64,000 nucleotides of DNA from Pseudoips prasinana (GCA_951640165.1 OX621234.1:5647001-5711000); one strand, 5' to 3'. Positions 10,262-21,180 are shown, counted from the stretch's first letter. Program-made: numbers and translations. The notes: generated by a model not told the origin, from the sequence alone.

Positions 10262-10322
10262 CAATAACAGATATTGAGGTCCTGGGTTCAAATCCTGGAT
10301 CGGACAAAGAATTCACACAGAG
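10262..10322 (+). mobile_element. SINE-4-like head fragment
   Basis: A B-box-like GGTCCTGGGTTCAAATCCTG followed by GATCGGACAA. This is the inverse of the segment at 62735-62760 in the SINE-4 copy. A SINE-5-like CCTCGGAGAGCACGTAAAGC follows at 10366. Confidence 0.5.
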
Positions 10323-10535
10323 ATTTTGCTGTTAAGAACAATTCTCAGTGTTACATGCAGGTGCCTCGGAGAGCACGTAAAGCCGTCGGTCTTACAACTA
10401 ACTTCTTTCCGGGCGTGCCGGCTAGCCTATCCTCGGATAAATAAGAGTCAAGGGGTTCGAAATCTGCGCCTTTATTTGCCCACATACTTGTGCACTATCA
10501 TATCAGACATTACTAGTCTTTATTGCCACTGTGTA

Positions 10536-10652
10536 CAGACGACAGCACATCAAGCTTCCCCAATTGAGAGTGAACCTTATGCTTATGTGATAAAGTTGAA
10601 AGTCTATTAAAGAAATTTGACAGATTGGGGTAGCTGGAAGTGCTAGCGTCTG
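10536..10652 (-). mobile_element. MITE-TA, copy 3, with shortened arm
   Basis: 117 bp flanked by TA. Its centre is inverted relative to copy 2. The left arm CAGACGACAGCACATCAAGC passes straight into the central segment, so about 20 bp of one inverted repeat is deleted. Confidence 0.8.
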
Positions 10653-10663
10653 TACATCCTATA

Positions 10664-10921
10664 TCTATACATATAATAAAATCGTAGGAAAGTCAAAACT
10701 GTACAATGGATATTTTTTTAAAGGCTACTTGGGACGTGATCTGCAATTTGTTATCGAAGCCAAAAATATAGTTATTGGAATTTTTGTCTATTTGTCTGTA
10801 TGTATGTCCGGGCTAATCTCAAAAAGTAGTGCATGGATTTACTTGAAATTTTGCATGAATATTACTTAGAGGTCGGGTCAACATATAGGCTAACGCGGGT
10901 AAAACCACGGGGCACAGCTAG
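10664..10921 (+). mobile_element. HelA Helitron, internally deleted
   Basis: Start TCTATACATATAATAAAATC and end ACCACGGGGCACAGCTAG. The stretch between the AACATATAGGCT and AACGCGGG parts is deleted, giving 258 bp. Confidence 0.87.
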
Positions 10922-10935
10922 TATTGTATTAGTAA

Positions 10936-11255
10936 CTAGCTGTGCCCCGCGGTTTTACCCGCGTTAAATTTTATAAACTATCACTGCGCCTCCCACGTAG
11001 TTGATAGCGTGATAATATGTAGCCTATATGTTGACCCGACCTTTAAGTAATATTCATGCAAAATTTCAAGTAAATCCATGCACTACTTTTTGAGATTAGC
11101 CCGGACATACATACAGACAAACAGATAAACAGACAAAAATTCTAAAAACTATATTTTTGGCTTCGATATCGATTGTAGATCACGCCCCAAATATCCTTTC
11201 AACAAATATTCAATGTACAGTTTTGACTTTCCTACGATTTTATTATATGTATATA
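10936..11255 (-). mobile_element. HelA Helitron, facing the previous copy
   Basis: Minus-strand copy with CTAG at 10939-10936 and its start near 11255. With 10664-10921 it forms a tail-to-tail pair separated by 14 bp, a natural inverted repeat of about 590 bp. Confidence 0.87.
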
Positions 11256-11506
11256 TTACCTTCGAAAGTAATTTAAATCGATCGTAATTTTGTGCGACTC
11301 GACGAAATTAGTTGCGCACTTCCATTGGCTAGTTCCAACAGCAAAAGATTCATCTCAATGTCACGAGAAGACGTATAAATATGTTCCTAGAGAATCGACC
11401 GATCGACCGCTTAGTTACAATTATGAACTGTATCTCCCCATAGTAACTTCCGAGAGCAAACTTTTAATATCTTCATTTTTGTCTCCTTGCACTTTCCTTG
11501 GACATA

Positions 11507-11821
11507 TCTATACAAATAAATAAAATTGGAGTGTCTGTTTGTAATATTGAAATAACCGGTTTTTACTACTTAAATATGAATATATATATACGGTACATAC
11601 ACCAAAATAACATTTTTTACAATTGTTGTCTGTCTGTCTGTTTGTTCCGGCTAATCTCTGAAACGGTTGGACCGATTTTGACGGGACTTTTATTGGCAGG
11701 TAGCTGAGGTAATGAGGAGTAACTTAGGCTACTTTTATGTTAGAAAAAGTCATTTATTTTACCAAAAAACAAAAAAATCAATAAACTAATTAACACGCGG
11801 ACGAAGTCGCGGGCACAGCTA
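11507..11821 (+). mobile_element. HelC non-autonomous Helitron
   Basis: It starts TCTATACAAATAAATAAAAT, contains GTCTGTCTGTCTGTTTGTTC and AAACGGTTGGACCGATTTTG, and ends ACGCGGACGAAGTCGCGGGC then ACAGCTAT (a last-base change from CTAG). The second copy is at 53523-53842. Confidence 0.85.
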
Positions 11822-11954
11822 TTAACCAATAAAAGTCAAACAATTACCTACTCTCTAAGACTTTTCTGCAAATGAAACCGTGCTTGAACTCAAGTCAGGC
11901 GATAACGTCCACGGCTGAACAAAGGAATCCACAAGATTTCCACGAAGAAGTTTT

Positions 11955-12142
11955 GTTTTTATTTTAAAGACAACGCGAGCACTAATGAAATGTAATCCCT
12001 ATGTCGCAGTGTACTTTTAGAAACATATACTTAACGGAGGCAAAGTACATCCAGACTCAGCACAACTATTTATGGGTCACACAAATAGTTGTATGGCGGG
12101 AATCAAACCCGGGATTCAAAGTGGCCGCGGCGCCACACGTGC
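11955..12142 (-). mobile_element. SINE-3 (tRNA-derived), diverged
   Basis: Minus strand: GCACGTGTGGCGCCGCGGCC at the head (A-box region), B-box-like GGTTTGATTCCCGCC, then the CCATAAATAGTTG body and a TGTCTTTAAAATAAAAA 3' end. SINE-3 has about a dozen copies here. Confidence 0.75.
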
Positions 12143-12166
12143 TGTCGAAACTTGTGTCCAACATTT

Positions 12167-12345
12167 GTGGGTATATGCCATAATCGCCACGCTTGGCAGA
12201 CGGGTTGGCGATCGCAGTATGATGATGATGATGTACACAGAGAGACGCTGCTGCCCGTTCTGTGGAAGATATTCCCTCCGGTCGCCTTCTACGCCGCCCA
12301 TGAGATAAAGTGGGGTGGAGATATTCTTTGCCGTCAGCCAGATAC
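12167..12345 (-). mobile_element. SINE-6 fragment
   Basis: Minus strand: GACGGCAAAGAATATCTCCA, ATGGGCGGCGTAGAAGGCG, GAACGGGCAGCAGCGTCTC, then CGCCAACCCGTCTGCCAAGC and GGCGATTATGGCATAT. Other copies are at 45975, 47290 and 53275. Confidence 0.65.
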
Positions 12346-12384
12346 TTGAACGAGCTTTGAAAAGTCCCTTTCGAGAAGTTCTTT

Positions 12385-12495
12385 GTTCTTTTGATTGAGT
12401 GTGTATGTTTATTACTCTTTCACGCAAAACCTACCAGACGGATTTTGTTGAACCTTTGTAGTAATACCTTACATATCCGAATAACACATAGGCTA
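12385..12495 (+). mobile_element. HelB Helitron fragment
   Basis: TATTACTCTTTCACGCAAAA and CCGAATAACACATAGGCTAT match the HelB interior. It is truncated where HelA begins at 12496. Confidence 0.65.
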
Positions 12496-12859
12496 TCTAA
12501 TAAAAATAATAAAATCGTAGGAAAGTCAAAACTGTACATTGAATATTTTTTTAAAGGATTCTTGGGGCGTGATCTTCAATCAATATCGAAGCAAAAAACA
12601 CAGTTTTCAGATTTTTTGTCTGTATGTCTGTTTGTCTGTATGTATATCCGGGCTAAACTCAAAAAGTACTGCATGGATTTACTGCAAATTTTGCATGAAT
12701 ATTTCTAAGAGGTCGGGTCAACATATAGGCTACATATTATAACGCTATCACCTACGGAGAGGAGCTATGATAATTTATAAAAAGTAACGCGGGTAAAACC
12801 GCGGGGCACAGCTATAATTAATAAAGTTAAACGCGGGTCAAACCGCGGGACACAGCTAG
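12496..12859 (+). mobile_element. HelA Helitron with duplicated 3' terminus
   Basis: The HelA body ends at GCGGGGCACAGCTATA (about 12815) and is followed by a second terminus, AAAGTTAAACGCGGGTCAAA then CCGCGGGACACAGCTAG (12820-12859). Two hairpin-plus-CTAG signals are therefore stacked in one copy. Confidence 0.8.
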
Positions 12860-13497
12860 TTAAAAAAATAGACGGAAGGAATCGCTCAATAAAAGAGTTA
12901 TTTTTGGTACTGAATCTTTGCAATTTGTCTGAATGTCGTCGGCTTGTTTCACAAGTCTTATGTTCACCCAGGTATAAAACTTCTCAAGTCGCCCTGTGAC
13001 CCTCCTCACATCTCGGTGACTGGCTACAGTGGTGGTAAACACCAACATTAACATTTAACGATGTAGTTACAATACGCTTAGAACGTGTTAATGTTTCCGC
13101 GCTGTCAACATTATCTACATATGAGTATACAACGAGTAACATGAATAGTGTATATACTAAACAGATATTCAAAGGTGTAAAATGATAGTGGACTCAAAAA
13201 AAATCTAGCTAAAAGCTGGTGACAACCAATAATATGGATTCGATTCCCATTCCCCGTAATGTAACTGCATGCCCCTTATTTCTCCAAATGCATTACCTGA
13301 TCATTACTCTAGTATGGGTCGTATTTCGATGTATATTTCATATCGATGTAGGTACCACATGTTGTCCACTATTTGTCACCCTGTATTACGAATCGAACCT
13401 TTTTTGGAACACTTTATATTCAAAATTCTTGTGCTATTGTAAACTTTATACGTCATTGTCTGTTCACAGTTTTGCCTATTAATCCTACAAATATTAG
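12860..13497. other. No recognised feature
   Basis: Intronic sequence. Open frames of 60-87 codons are not recognisable as protein families. Confidence 0.45.
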
Positions 13498-13655
13498 AAA
13501 CGCTAAAGTTCGGAAGTATGGATGGATGTTTGTTACTCTTGCACATAAAGACTACGGAATGGATTTTAATGAAACTTTACAATAATATAGTGTATACATC
13601 AGAATAAAATATAGGCTATTAATTTATAAAGTTTAACGCTGGTAAAACAGCTATT
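13498..13655 (+). mobile_element. HelB Helitron remnant
   Basis: GTATGGATGGATGTTTGTTA, AATGAAACTTTACAATAATA and AAGTTTAACGCTGGTAAAAC then AGCTA follow the HelB order. The hairpin is degraded. Confidence 0.65.
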
Positions 13656-14754
13656 AAACCATAGTTTCTCCCTTTACTAGCGTATCATTGGTGTATGTTT
13701 TATTTCCTTCCGATGTTTTACACCCTGTATAACAGACAGCACATGCTCTGCTTTAGAGCTGATGTTTTTCAAATGTCCTTTATAATGTACTCTCGTAACA
13801 AGCTTTAACTATAATGCCCATGTGTTAAGAAATATATAAGTATGTTTATCTGTTATCTGTTAGCCATTGTACATTGTAACATAACATAGGGCAGTATTTA
13901 GAAGTTAGTTTAAAAAAAAGATAAGCTAGTTAAGGCCACACTTGACATGCCTATGTTTGTAGAAAGCAGAGTCATCGCTTCATCTTTGTTTATATTATCA
14001 TTCATTCGATAGCACTACACACAACATTCGATAACACTATCTATAATCTAAAGAGGTATACATAGGATTAGAACTGCTGAAAAAGATTGGAACTGTAAAC
14101 TTATTTGTAAATTTGAATTCTACAGAATAGTGTCCATGCGGCGTACGCGTAGCCAACAAGTATTGGTCTAAAACTAACATTTGTTTAAAGTTGCGGTTGG
14201 CTATGTGACAACTGTCCGTACCTCGGAGAGCACCTGAAACCAGTCCCGGTTATTATGAGCACATCTTTAACTAAAATTACAGGTGCGCAAAAGACTAATA
14301 GAACCTGACATCAAGTCCAACCACCTGATAGATTCTTTATCGGTTTCGAGGTCACAGTTTCGCGAATCGTCCTAGTAAACAGCAATAAAGTTAGGCTGGA
14401 TGGCGTCCTCTGCAGTCAACGGTTTTCTTGCGTAAATTACCTTACGTAAACAATGAACTCATTGAACTAAATAAACTTAATTTATTAGACATATAGCAAT
14501 AAAACCGGTGATCACCTTGCAAAGTATTTTGGAAACAGTCTACAAATTACACTGAACAATTTGAATAACAACAATTAACAAAATACACGAAAATAATTGT
14601 CTACTACACGTACAAACATAAGGATATCACATGACTGCCCCTCACGACTCTTTTGTTGACATTCGAATGGACGATATGCCCTATTCGGTATTCTCGGCTC
14701 GCGTCCGAGAGTATTACTAAAAGCTGACCGTCAGGAATCACCTCTAGACCTGCC
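13656..14754. other. Mostly unrecognised; short SINE-5-like fragment near 14215
   Basis: AT-rich. CCTCGGAGAGCACCTGAAAC at about 14221 resembles SINE-5. Otherwise nothing is recognised. Confidence 0.4.
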
Positions 14755-15005
14755 TTCCATTGTGACGCTTAACTTGGGGAGTAAGTAGGTGAATGCGCGA
14801 CGAGAGATTACGAAAGGTGTGATCGGGAGAGGCGAACGGACGTTGAGGGGAGTTATAAGTTAGTGTCGATATAAAGAGACTTTTCGTACTGTTGAGGCAA
14901 GAGAGATAGGTGCGAGCCAATATTTACTTTCTGTCTTTCTTGCATAGCCAGTTATGTTCTAAGTTTGACCTCAGTCGTGTGGTCTAAAGTACACTCGTGA
15001 TTTTG
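14755..15005 (+). repeat. Rep-Y dispersed repeat
   Basis: CTTGGGGAGTAAGTAGGTGA, ATGCGCGACGAGAGATTACG and GTCTAAAGTACACTCGTG recur in order at 54510-55030 (there split by SINE-1), partly at 51645-51770, and at 30112-30165. The class is unknown. Confidence 0.6.
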
Positions 15006-15119
15006 TATTATAATTTGCTAAACGGTTTGAATCCCGCTCTCGGCTCTATTACCCGGAGAACCAATGAAAATGTCCTACGCTAAATATATTATTTTTCCGT
15101 AACACGCAAACTCATCTTC

Positions 15120-15169
15120 AACGTGTTGTCAATGTCACGTATCCTTATAGGTGACATTGACAACACGTT
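15120..15169. repeat. Perfect inverted repeat, 19-bp arms, 12-nt loop
   Basis: AACGTGTTGTCAATGTCAC at 15120-15138 pairs exactly with 15151-15169. Confidence 0.95.
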
Positions 15170-15339
15170 CACGGTTACCCTGAGCTCTTTCAGTATCCGT
15201 ATCCTATATTAGAAACACTTATAAGTGAAGTTGAGCGTAGCATGCTTTATCTCTATGATGTGAGCAGCTCAATTTGGAAAGTAAATTACCCTATTACCTT
15301 AAAGTAAATTCTCCGGGTGACAGCATTATTTTTGACTGG

Positions 15340-15435
15340 CCTGTTGGTTTACCGGCCACAGTCCCTGTGACTGCTAAGCCAGAGGTCGGTGGTTAGATCC
15401 CCACCCAAAACAAATCTTTGTGTGATGATATTTAG
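15340..15435 (+). mobile_element. SINE-7 head fragment
   Basis: GGCCTGTTGGTTTACCGGCC, TGACTGCTAAGCCAGAGGTC and GGTGGTTAGATCCCC look like a tRNA-derived head with a diverged B box. An inverted relative is at 39195-39275. Confidence 0.5.
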
Positions 15436-15439
15436 AGAT

Positions 15440-15697
15440 ATAATAATAATAATAATATCTGGGGACAATGTCACACAGATCATCCTAGCCCCAAACTAAG
15501 CAAAGCTTGTACTATGGGTACCAGGCGACGATATACATACTTATATAGATAGATAAATACATATATACATAGAAAACAACCATGACTCAGAAACAAATAT
15601 TCGTGCTCATCACACAAATATTTGCACTTACCGGGATTCGAACCCAGGACCACCAGTTTTGTAGGCAGGAGCACTACCAACTAGGCTATGGTGACCG
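15440..15697 (-). mobile_element. SINE-1 (tRNA-derived), full length
   Basis: Minus strand: CACCATAGCCTAGTTGGTAG (A box), TGGTCCTGGGTTCGAATCCC (B box), AAATATTTGTGTGATGAGCA body, and a GATATTATTATTATTATTAT tail. The two pol III boxes are nearly consensus. Confidence 0.9.
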
Positions 15698-16439
15698 TCA
15701 AATATATTAGTATGTTTACCAGTTGTCTGGTTAACATACAGGCTCTGCTAATTTGAGGTTAGATAGCAGTGTGTTTGCTCTCCCAAGATATTTATTATTA
15801 TTTATGTTACTCTTAAGGGTGTGAGTAAAATCGCCAGATCTCATTAGGGCAACCCGTGAATACACCTTTGTCCAAAGAGTCATATATTTTAATAACTGCA
15901 TACCATCGTATACTTGCTAGCCAACTATGTAGTATAAAACAATAGACATTGGTTCTAACCCACGTGATTACTAAGCATGTATATTGTGTATATTTCTCAG
16001 TGCCTTAGCTTTAGCCTTAGTGCCTTAAATATGGCAATTGAAAAAACAATTGCCATATTTGTAGAATTACTTTTAAGCGTAACTATTTCTAACTTTTTTA
16101 CAATATGTTCAGTGTAGCCTGGTGTCCTCAAATATACCAGACTATTCAATAAACAAGTTGTATAATTGTCGTTTTACATCGACTGCCAGCAATATTACAT
16201 TCAGTAGACTAAAAAGATAAAATTTGACATTCATTTCTTATCATAGGAATCTTATCTTTGAGCTGTTTCCTGTTCAGAACAACACGATTAACAATATATC
16301 TTCCATTTTACACAAAAAACCGTGACCTTGGAACGAATACTATGAGAAGAAAATTCGAGAGAGTATCTTAAGCACTAAGAAATATGTGTTGGTAAAATAC
16401 CTATGCAAAGTGTGAAGGAGAACCGCCCTTATTGCTTAT
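15698..16439. other. Unrecognised; contains a 14-bp-arm hairpin at 16027-16060
   Basis: AAATATGGCAATTG (16027-16040) and CAATTGCCATATTT (16047-16060) pair perfectly around AAAAAA. The rest is unremarkable. Confidence 0.6.
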
Positions 16440-16545
16440 CTTGAATACTTAAAAACTTGCAATGCAGTCTTTGGGGACTGCCGATAGAAATGAATACTTT
16501 TTTTACACTTCCTGTCTATATAATCTACAATATAATAGCGCCTAA
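16440..16545 (+). repeat. Rep-W dispersed repeat (hairpin-bearing)
   Basis: GCAGTCTTTGGGGACTGCC forms a small stem. The same segment recurs at 38275-38410 and, inverted and diverged, at 35650-35745. Confidence 0.5.
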
Positions 16546-16564
16546 GGAAGTTTTCACTTCGATA

Positions 16565-16830
16565 GAAAGTTAGCCGTATAGCTCATACGAAGCTGTAGAA
16601 TCCACGAATGGATATAGCCACTATTACCGTTCACTGCAAGCCTCTTCAAGATTGGCGACACGGACAGCCCCCTATGCAGAAGTTGAATTGAAGTTAAGGA
16701 TACACCACACACTGGTACACTAAAAACACATGGACTAACAACGGAAAAGGATCTCAAAAATCCTAAGACCTTGGAAGGACGCACGCAGGCACCTTCGAAG
16801 AATCTTGGGCTTCTGGCCAAACGTCAATGC
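16565..16830 (+). pseudogene. Possible LINE ORF2 C-terminal remnant
   Basis: The plus frame reads CRIHEWI*PLLPFTASLF then KIGDTDSPLCRS and VKDTPHT. This resembles the conserved tail of several non-LTR retrotransposon proteins (GHC...HLFKIG..DSPLC..C....DTPHH), followed by a LGLLAK-like segment. At least two in-frame stops show it is dead. The match is from memory of the motif, and the clade cannot be told. Confidence 0.4.
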
Positions 16831-16899
16831 CATGCTAATTGCCCAACCAAGAGGTAATATTCGGGAACCAATCGGCCCACTAACGCTACGTCCTATTAG

Positions 16900-17000
16900 C
16901 CAAAAATCGTGGTTGAAAGCTAACCTTGAAATACTCCAATATCACATATTTAAATTAATCTTGTCAATTATAGACCTCCGAATCCATTCCTCACAAATGC
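16900..17000 (+). repeat. Dispersed repeat shared with 62465-62550
   Basis: AATACTCCAATATCACATAT then AAATTAATCTTGTCAAT is repeated with substitutions at 62465-62550. The class is unknown. Confidence 0.5.
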
Positions 17001-17994
17001 ACTCCGTTAATATCGTACTAGCTACGTATCAACTGAATAGGGTGGCTCAACATGTTTCCATATACATTTTTTAAGAGGACAAGACCTGATCTTATTCAAA
17101 TCGCCGTGACAACAAATTCCCTATATAAGCTAAATTACTCGTAAAGTATTATTTCAAACACCTCTCGAGTTACCATTTAGGCAAATAGTGCGGTCCTTTT
17201 AATTTATTACGCTTTTAAAAATATTCCCCCAAATGTATCCATGTTACATGTACCTTAACCTTAGTGTGGAGCACGGACAATGATTATCATGAGTCAGCTG
17301 GGTCTTAATCATTTAAACTTCCAGCCTTGGTGCTAATCTCATCCACTTGTGATCTTTTAATTACGAAGCCGTCGACCCGCATGTCAGACGTGCAATGCCC
17401 CTCGCCCCATTTAGAGTCTCCTTTAGAAATAGAACAAAAATAATATTGTTTTCTACAAGCTATTTTCTAGAATCACTGCCCGGCGATTTTTCAATTTCTC
17501 TCTCTGACCAGTAATATCGTTTATAAATGAATAGTAACACCGCAACTGTTCACACCCCGTTTAACTTTTTTTATGTCCCACCCACGCTCCATGACTCAAA
17601 TGTTTCTTTTGTTTTTATTTTTTTTTCTTTGGCAAATACCCGTTTCGTTACGAAAAGGTCATTGAATTGCAGTGTTTATGTAAAGGTCAGTTCTTAATGA
17701 TTTGGGATCAATCTTGCCTGACTGTATATTGTGCCAGAAAGGGCGACTATAATGTTGACACGGTGGGTCTACAAAACAACTATCTAGTAAACTACAAAAA
17801 ATTAAAAGCCATGCTAGCTCGAATGAATCCCGCATCTTCATCCTATAGAAGACGGTGGATTGAACAACCAGTCGGATGCGTACCAAATGGTTGATCTAGT
17901 TAGTAAGAAGACGCTGGTTAATGTTTCCTCAGTAATTTATCACTTCCAATTTAAACTAACTAACATTATGGTAGTTAGATTTCCGTAGTCATGT
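17001..17994. other. No recognised feature
   Basis: AT-rich sequence. A poly-T/pyrimidine stretch lies at about 17600-17630. Confidence 0.45.
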
Positions 17995-18305
17995 TTTTTT
18001 TTTATTGAAGACATCGCCCGGATTAGGGAATATAATCCCTGTGTCGCGGAGTATTTTACACACATATAAATGACAGACACAAAGTAAAAATGTTCATATT
18101 TGTAATGTTGACATTTAATATTGATATACTAACATAGTTATAAGTTTGATTTACTAACAATATATGGAATATTTATTAATCCGAAATAAATGAATAATAA
18201 TAATAATAATAAAAACAAACTATTTCTGGATCGCATAATTAATTGTCCTGCGCGAGAATCGAACCCGGGACACGAAGCGGCAAAGCGGCCCTCTTAGCCT
18301 TAAAC
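17995..18305 (-). mobile_element. SINE-3 copy with an internal AT-rich insertion
   Basis: The 3' half (ATCCCTGTGTCGCGGAGTA in plus orientation) and the head (GCGCGAGAATCGAACCCGGG) belong to one element, but about 110 bp of AT-rich sequence with (AAT)n lies between them. Confidence 0.65.
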
Positions 18306-18841
18306 AATTTTTTGCATATTATTTTCCCATATCACGTATACCGCACGCTTGTAAACGGGACGTATACATATATAACCGACTCTAATAACAGACGAAGTAG
18401 TTCAATGAGATCTTTAACATTCTGCTCAAATTTTCCACAATCTCACATCCGAATTCCAACAGTGACGAAAACAGGTGAAGTGTGAGTTGCATATATTTTG
18501 GCTCATTGCCACAGAAACGATGTTCTAGATAAAATTCTACGTACTTAGGTGTTAAATTGGTTCGCCACGCGGTACTGGACTTGTGTTCCCGTGAAGCAAA
18601 TGAACTTAACAAAGAGAAACTGCTTAATGTACAGTCAGCTTCGCAACAATATTAATAATAAATGATATTTTATTTTCCACCGCAAGACATTCCTTAATAT
18701 ATAGTGACATAAAGTTAACATTTATATCTTTGAAACATATCATAATATCAGTGGTGGACTGGAGCCTAAACTAGGAAAATCCTCTATTTCAGGACTCCAG
18801 AACAATAGTGAGTAGCAGTGAGGAACTTTAAATATATGCAA
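18306..18841. other. No recognised feature
   Basis: Intronic sequence without matches to other families here. Confidence 0.45.
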
Positions 18842-18996
18842 CTAGCTGTGCCCCGCGGTGTTACCCGCGTTAAATTTTCTTTGCTATAAACCTCACGGAG
18901 CCCGAGACCTTTCCAACGAATGCAAAACCGTGGAAATCGGTTCGTGCGTTCTGGAGTTATAGCGTCAGGAAGGAAAACCCGACTTATTTTTATATT
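18842..18996 (-). mobile_element. HelE non-autonomous Helitron
   Basis: Minus strand: ATAAGTCGGGTTTTCCTTCC, GACGCTATAACTCCAGAACG, and end GCGGGTAACACCGCGGGGCA then CAGCTAG at 18842. It is almost identical in content to the tandem pair at 61496-61833. Confidence 0.85.
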
Positions 18997-19139
18997 ATGC
19001 AATAAAACCCAATATAAAAGTGGAAATTAAATTATGCATAGAACATGCAAGCTACAGAATATAATGCCGGAGAAAGATAATGCGCACTTTAGTTCATTGC
19101 TTCTACATCAGTCTGTTCCTAAAATTAATAATAACTAGA

Positions 19140-19275
19140 CATCGCATTTGTTCGTAATTCGATCATTAAGGTTCTATTGTCAAAGACTATAGACAATAGA
19201 GATAAAATAATATTAATCTGTTCTCCGTTTTGACACTCAGTTTGTTATCTCTGGTAGTGTGTGTAATGTTTTTTT
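19140..19275 (+). repeat. Rep-D partial copy
   Basis: ATTAAGGTTCTATTGTCAAA then GACTATAGACAATAG, and TTTTGACACTCAGTTTG. Only the first half of the family is present. Confidence 0.6.
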
Positions 19276-19544
19276 TTATCCAATTAGGGGTTATTCTAAT
19301 GGTCAAAGCTAATTGTGTCATTTTCGATGAACGCAATGTTTGGCACGTCGGCACAGCCGATAAATAATTATTTAGAAACCAAAACTAACAAAAATACACC
19401 TAAACAATGAACTACCTACGTACGAGTAGATCGCGTTCGACGACCTCTGTATCTAAGCCGAATAACCCTGGAAGTTTACGGGATCGATTATCTTTGTGGA
19501 AAATAATGATTTAGGGATCTGCTTGGTTGAGGTCCTATTTTTGT

Positions 19545-19700
19545 GCCTCACGAATCACGTGAAGCTGTCGATCCCCATCGGCATATATAAAGGATTTTGA
19601 GACGTTCCATGCCTCAGACAGGTTACTGGACGACTTGAACAAGTCGGGTAATTAGGGTAACCACTGCTTATACGATAAAGTCAGCACTTCCCACTACTGT
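19545..19700 (+). mobile_element. SINE-5 copy, diverged
   Basis: GTGCCTCACGAATCACGTGA then AGCTGTCGATCCCC, and GACTTGAACAAGTCGGGTAA then TTAGGGTAACCACTGC, in the order seen at 21530-21640. Confidence 0.5.
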
Positions 19701-19744
19701 TTGTGTGGAATCGTTTATTGTAATGAGAAGTGAAGTTGTATATT

Positions 19745-19865
19745 TTTAACCGACTTTAAAAGATGGCGGTTATGAAGTCAACTGTATGTCAGTAATGCGA
19801 AAGTTCCATTATCGGTGGACCGATTTAGATCATTCTTTTCTTAATCGATAAGGAATATTTCCTTA
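19745..19865 (+). repeat. AACCGACTTTAAAA-type repeat fragment
   Basis: TTTTTAACCGACTTTAAAAG then ATGGCGGTTATGAAGTCAAC is a sequence I recall as a frequent lepidopteran repeat boundary. It is only about 120 bp and unclassified. Confidence 0.4.
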
Positions 19866-20065
19866 AAAGAGGTCAGTTACTGGACCGACGGCTATACCTG
19901 TTCTCCGAGGCACGGGAGGGTAAATACCGCCAGCTCCCAGACTTCGGGTTGATACTGAGAATTTTTTTTTTGAAAAAGCACATGATCACTGTTTTTGGTC
20001 AAGCCGGGATCTTACTGTCGGCGGTTGAACCCGCGACCGCTGGACTAACGAGGCAGTGAACCGCT
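19866..20065 (-). mobile_element. SINE-4 copy
   Basis: Shares CTCCGAGGCACGGG, ACCGCCAGCTCCCAGACTTC, GGTTGAACCCGCGACCGC (minus B box region) and ACGAGGCAGTG with 62600-62808. Confidence 0.65.
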
Positions 20066-20089
20066 GAGTGTAAACGAAGCTCTTTCTTA

Positions 20090-20324
20090 GGGTCAGCGCA
20101 GACAGAGAGGAGCGCAGCGGAGAGGATTTTATTAAGGCACTAGAAACACTTTAGAGCTATAGGAATAAAGTGCATATATGCTTGAACCTGACAAAATGCT
20201 CGCGCAGTCTGGCGCATTATAATGTTCAAGCATACATGCACTTTATTTAAATAATTTTAAAGTTGATTTTCTATTGCCTTAATAAAATCCTCTCCGCTGC
20301 GCTCCTCTCTGTCTGCGCTGACCC
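20090..20324. mobile_element. Foldback MITE with TTA target duplication (Harbinger-like)
   Basis: The terminal inverted repeats GGGTCAGCGCAGACAGAGAG... are perfect over 50 bp (20090-20139 with 20275-20324). An inner imperfect stem around AATAAAGTGCATATATGCTT continues the fold. TTA at 20087-20089 and 20325-20327 is the target duplication. A 3-bp TWA target is characteristic of PIF/Harbinger elements, so that class is inferred. It is 235 bp and non-coding. Confidence 0.85.
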
Positions 20325-20504
20325 TTAGGCGACTCATACAGTTCGTTCTTGAACGGACTCCTCCTGAAGGGCTGAGGGCATCTTCTTCAAATCTGACAGT
20401 GGTAGTGGCCACACTCGTGAGTGCAAATATCTGAATTCATAAAAATAGGACACGCCGTGGGGGAATAATCAACCAAAAACAACTGTCCCATTTAAATCCA
20501 TGTA

Positions 20505-20600
20505 AAAGTATAGACATCTGCTAACTACACTCTGCTCAATATTTGCAAGCATCAGAATGGTCTGCAAGGCATTCTGATGGTAATCTACCTTTTACTACAT
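20505..20600 (-). repeat. Rep-U copy
   Basis: Inverse of the 4225-4330 segment, including CTCAATATTTGCAAGC and ATGTAAAAGTATAGA. Confidence 0.5.
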
Positions 20601-20678
20601 TAATGTAGTATAAGAATAATTTAGAATCCCAAGTAAAGTTACAGAAATCCTTATATCTAGTTACTAAAATAAAGTACA

Positions 20679-21180
20679 AAAACCGGTCAAGTGCGAGTCG
20701 GACTCGCCCATGAAGGGTTCCGTAGCAGCAAGTATTTCAGTTGATTAAGTGAAAGCAAATTGCGGTTTACGATTTATGACGTATTAAAAAACTACTTACT
20801 AGATCTCGTTCAAACCAATTTTCGTTGTTACTTTGCATGGTAATGTACATCATATATTTTTTTTTAGTTTTATCATTCTCTAATTTTAGAAGTTACAGGG
20901 GGGGCGGCTTTGGAAGTGTCTCTCACGCAAACAATTCAGTTTAAAAAAAATGATATTAGAAACCACAATATCATTTTTGAAGACCTATCCATAGAAACCC
21001 CACATGTATGGGTACGATGAAAAAAAAATTGAGTTTCAGCTCTATGTATGGGGACCCCCCAAAATTATTGTTCTTTTTCTATTTTTGTTTAAAAATCTTA
21101 ATGCGGTTCAAAGAATACATCTACTTACCAAGTTTCAAAGGGTTCCGTTTTTAGCCATTTGGCTACGGAACCCTAAAAAG
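20679..21180 (+). mobile_element. Rep-G long copy (probable DNA transposon)
   Basis: It begins ACCGGTCAAGTGCGAGTCGG then ACTCGCCCATGAAGGGTTCC and ends TGGCTACGGAACCCTAAAAA. GGGTTCCGTAGC near the start and GCTACGGAACCC at the end are inverted repeats. It matches 60164-60727 along its length. The class is not certain. Confidence 0.6.

Noticed and set aside
15440..15697. Possible functional tRNA gene (good A and B boxes)
   Set aside because: The head is followed by the SINE-1 body and tail, and the same sequence occurs at four other sites. It cannot fold as a normal 72-bp tRNA with an anticodon arm that I can confirm.
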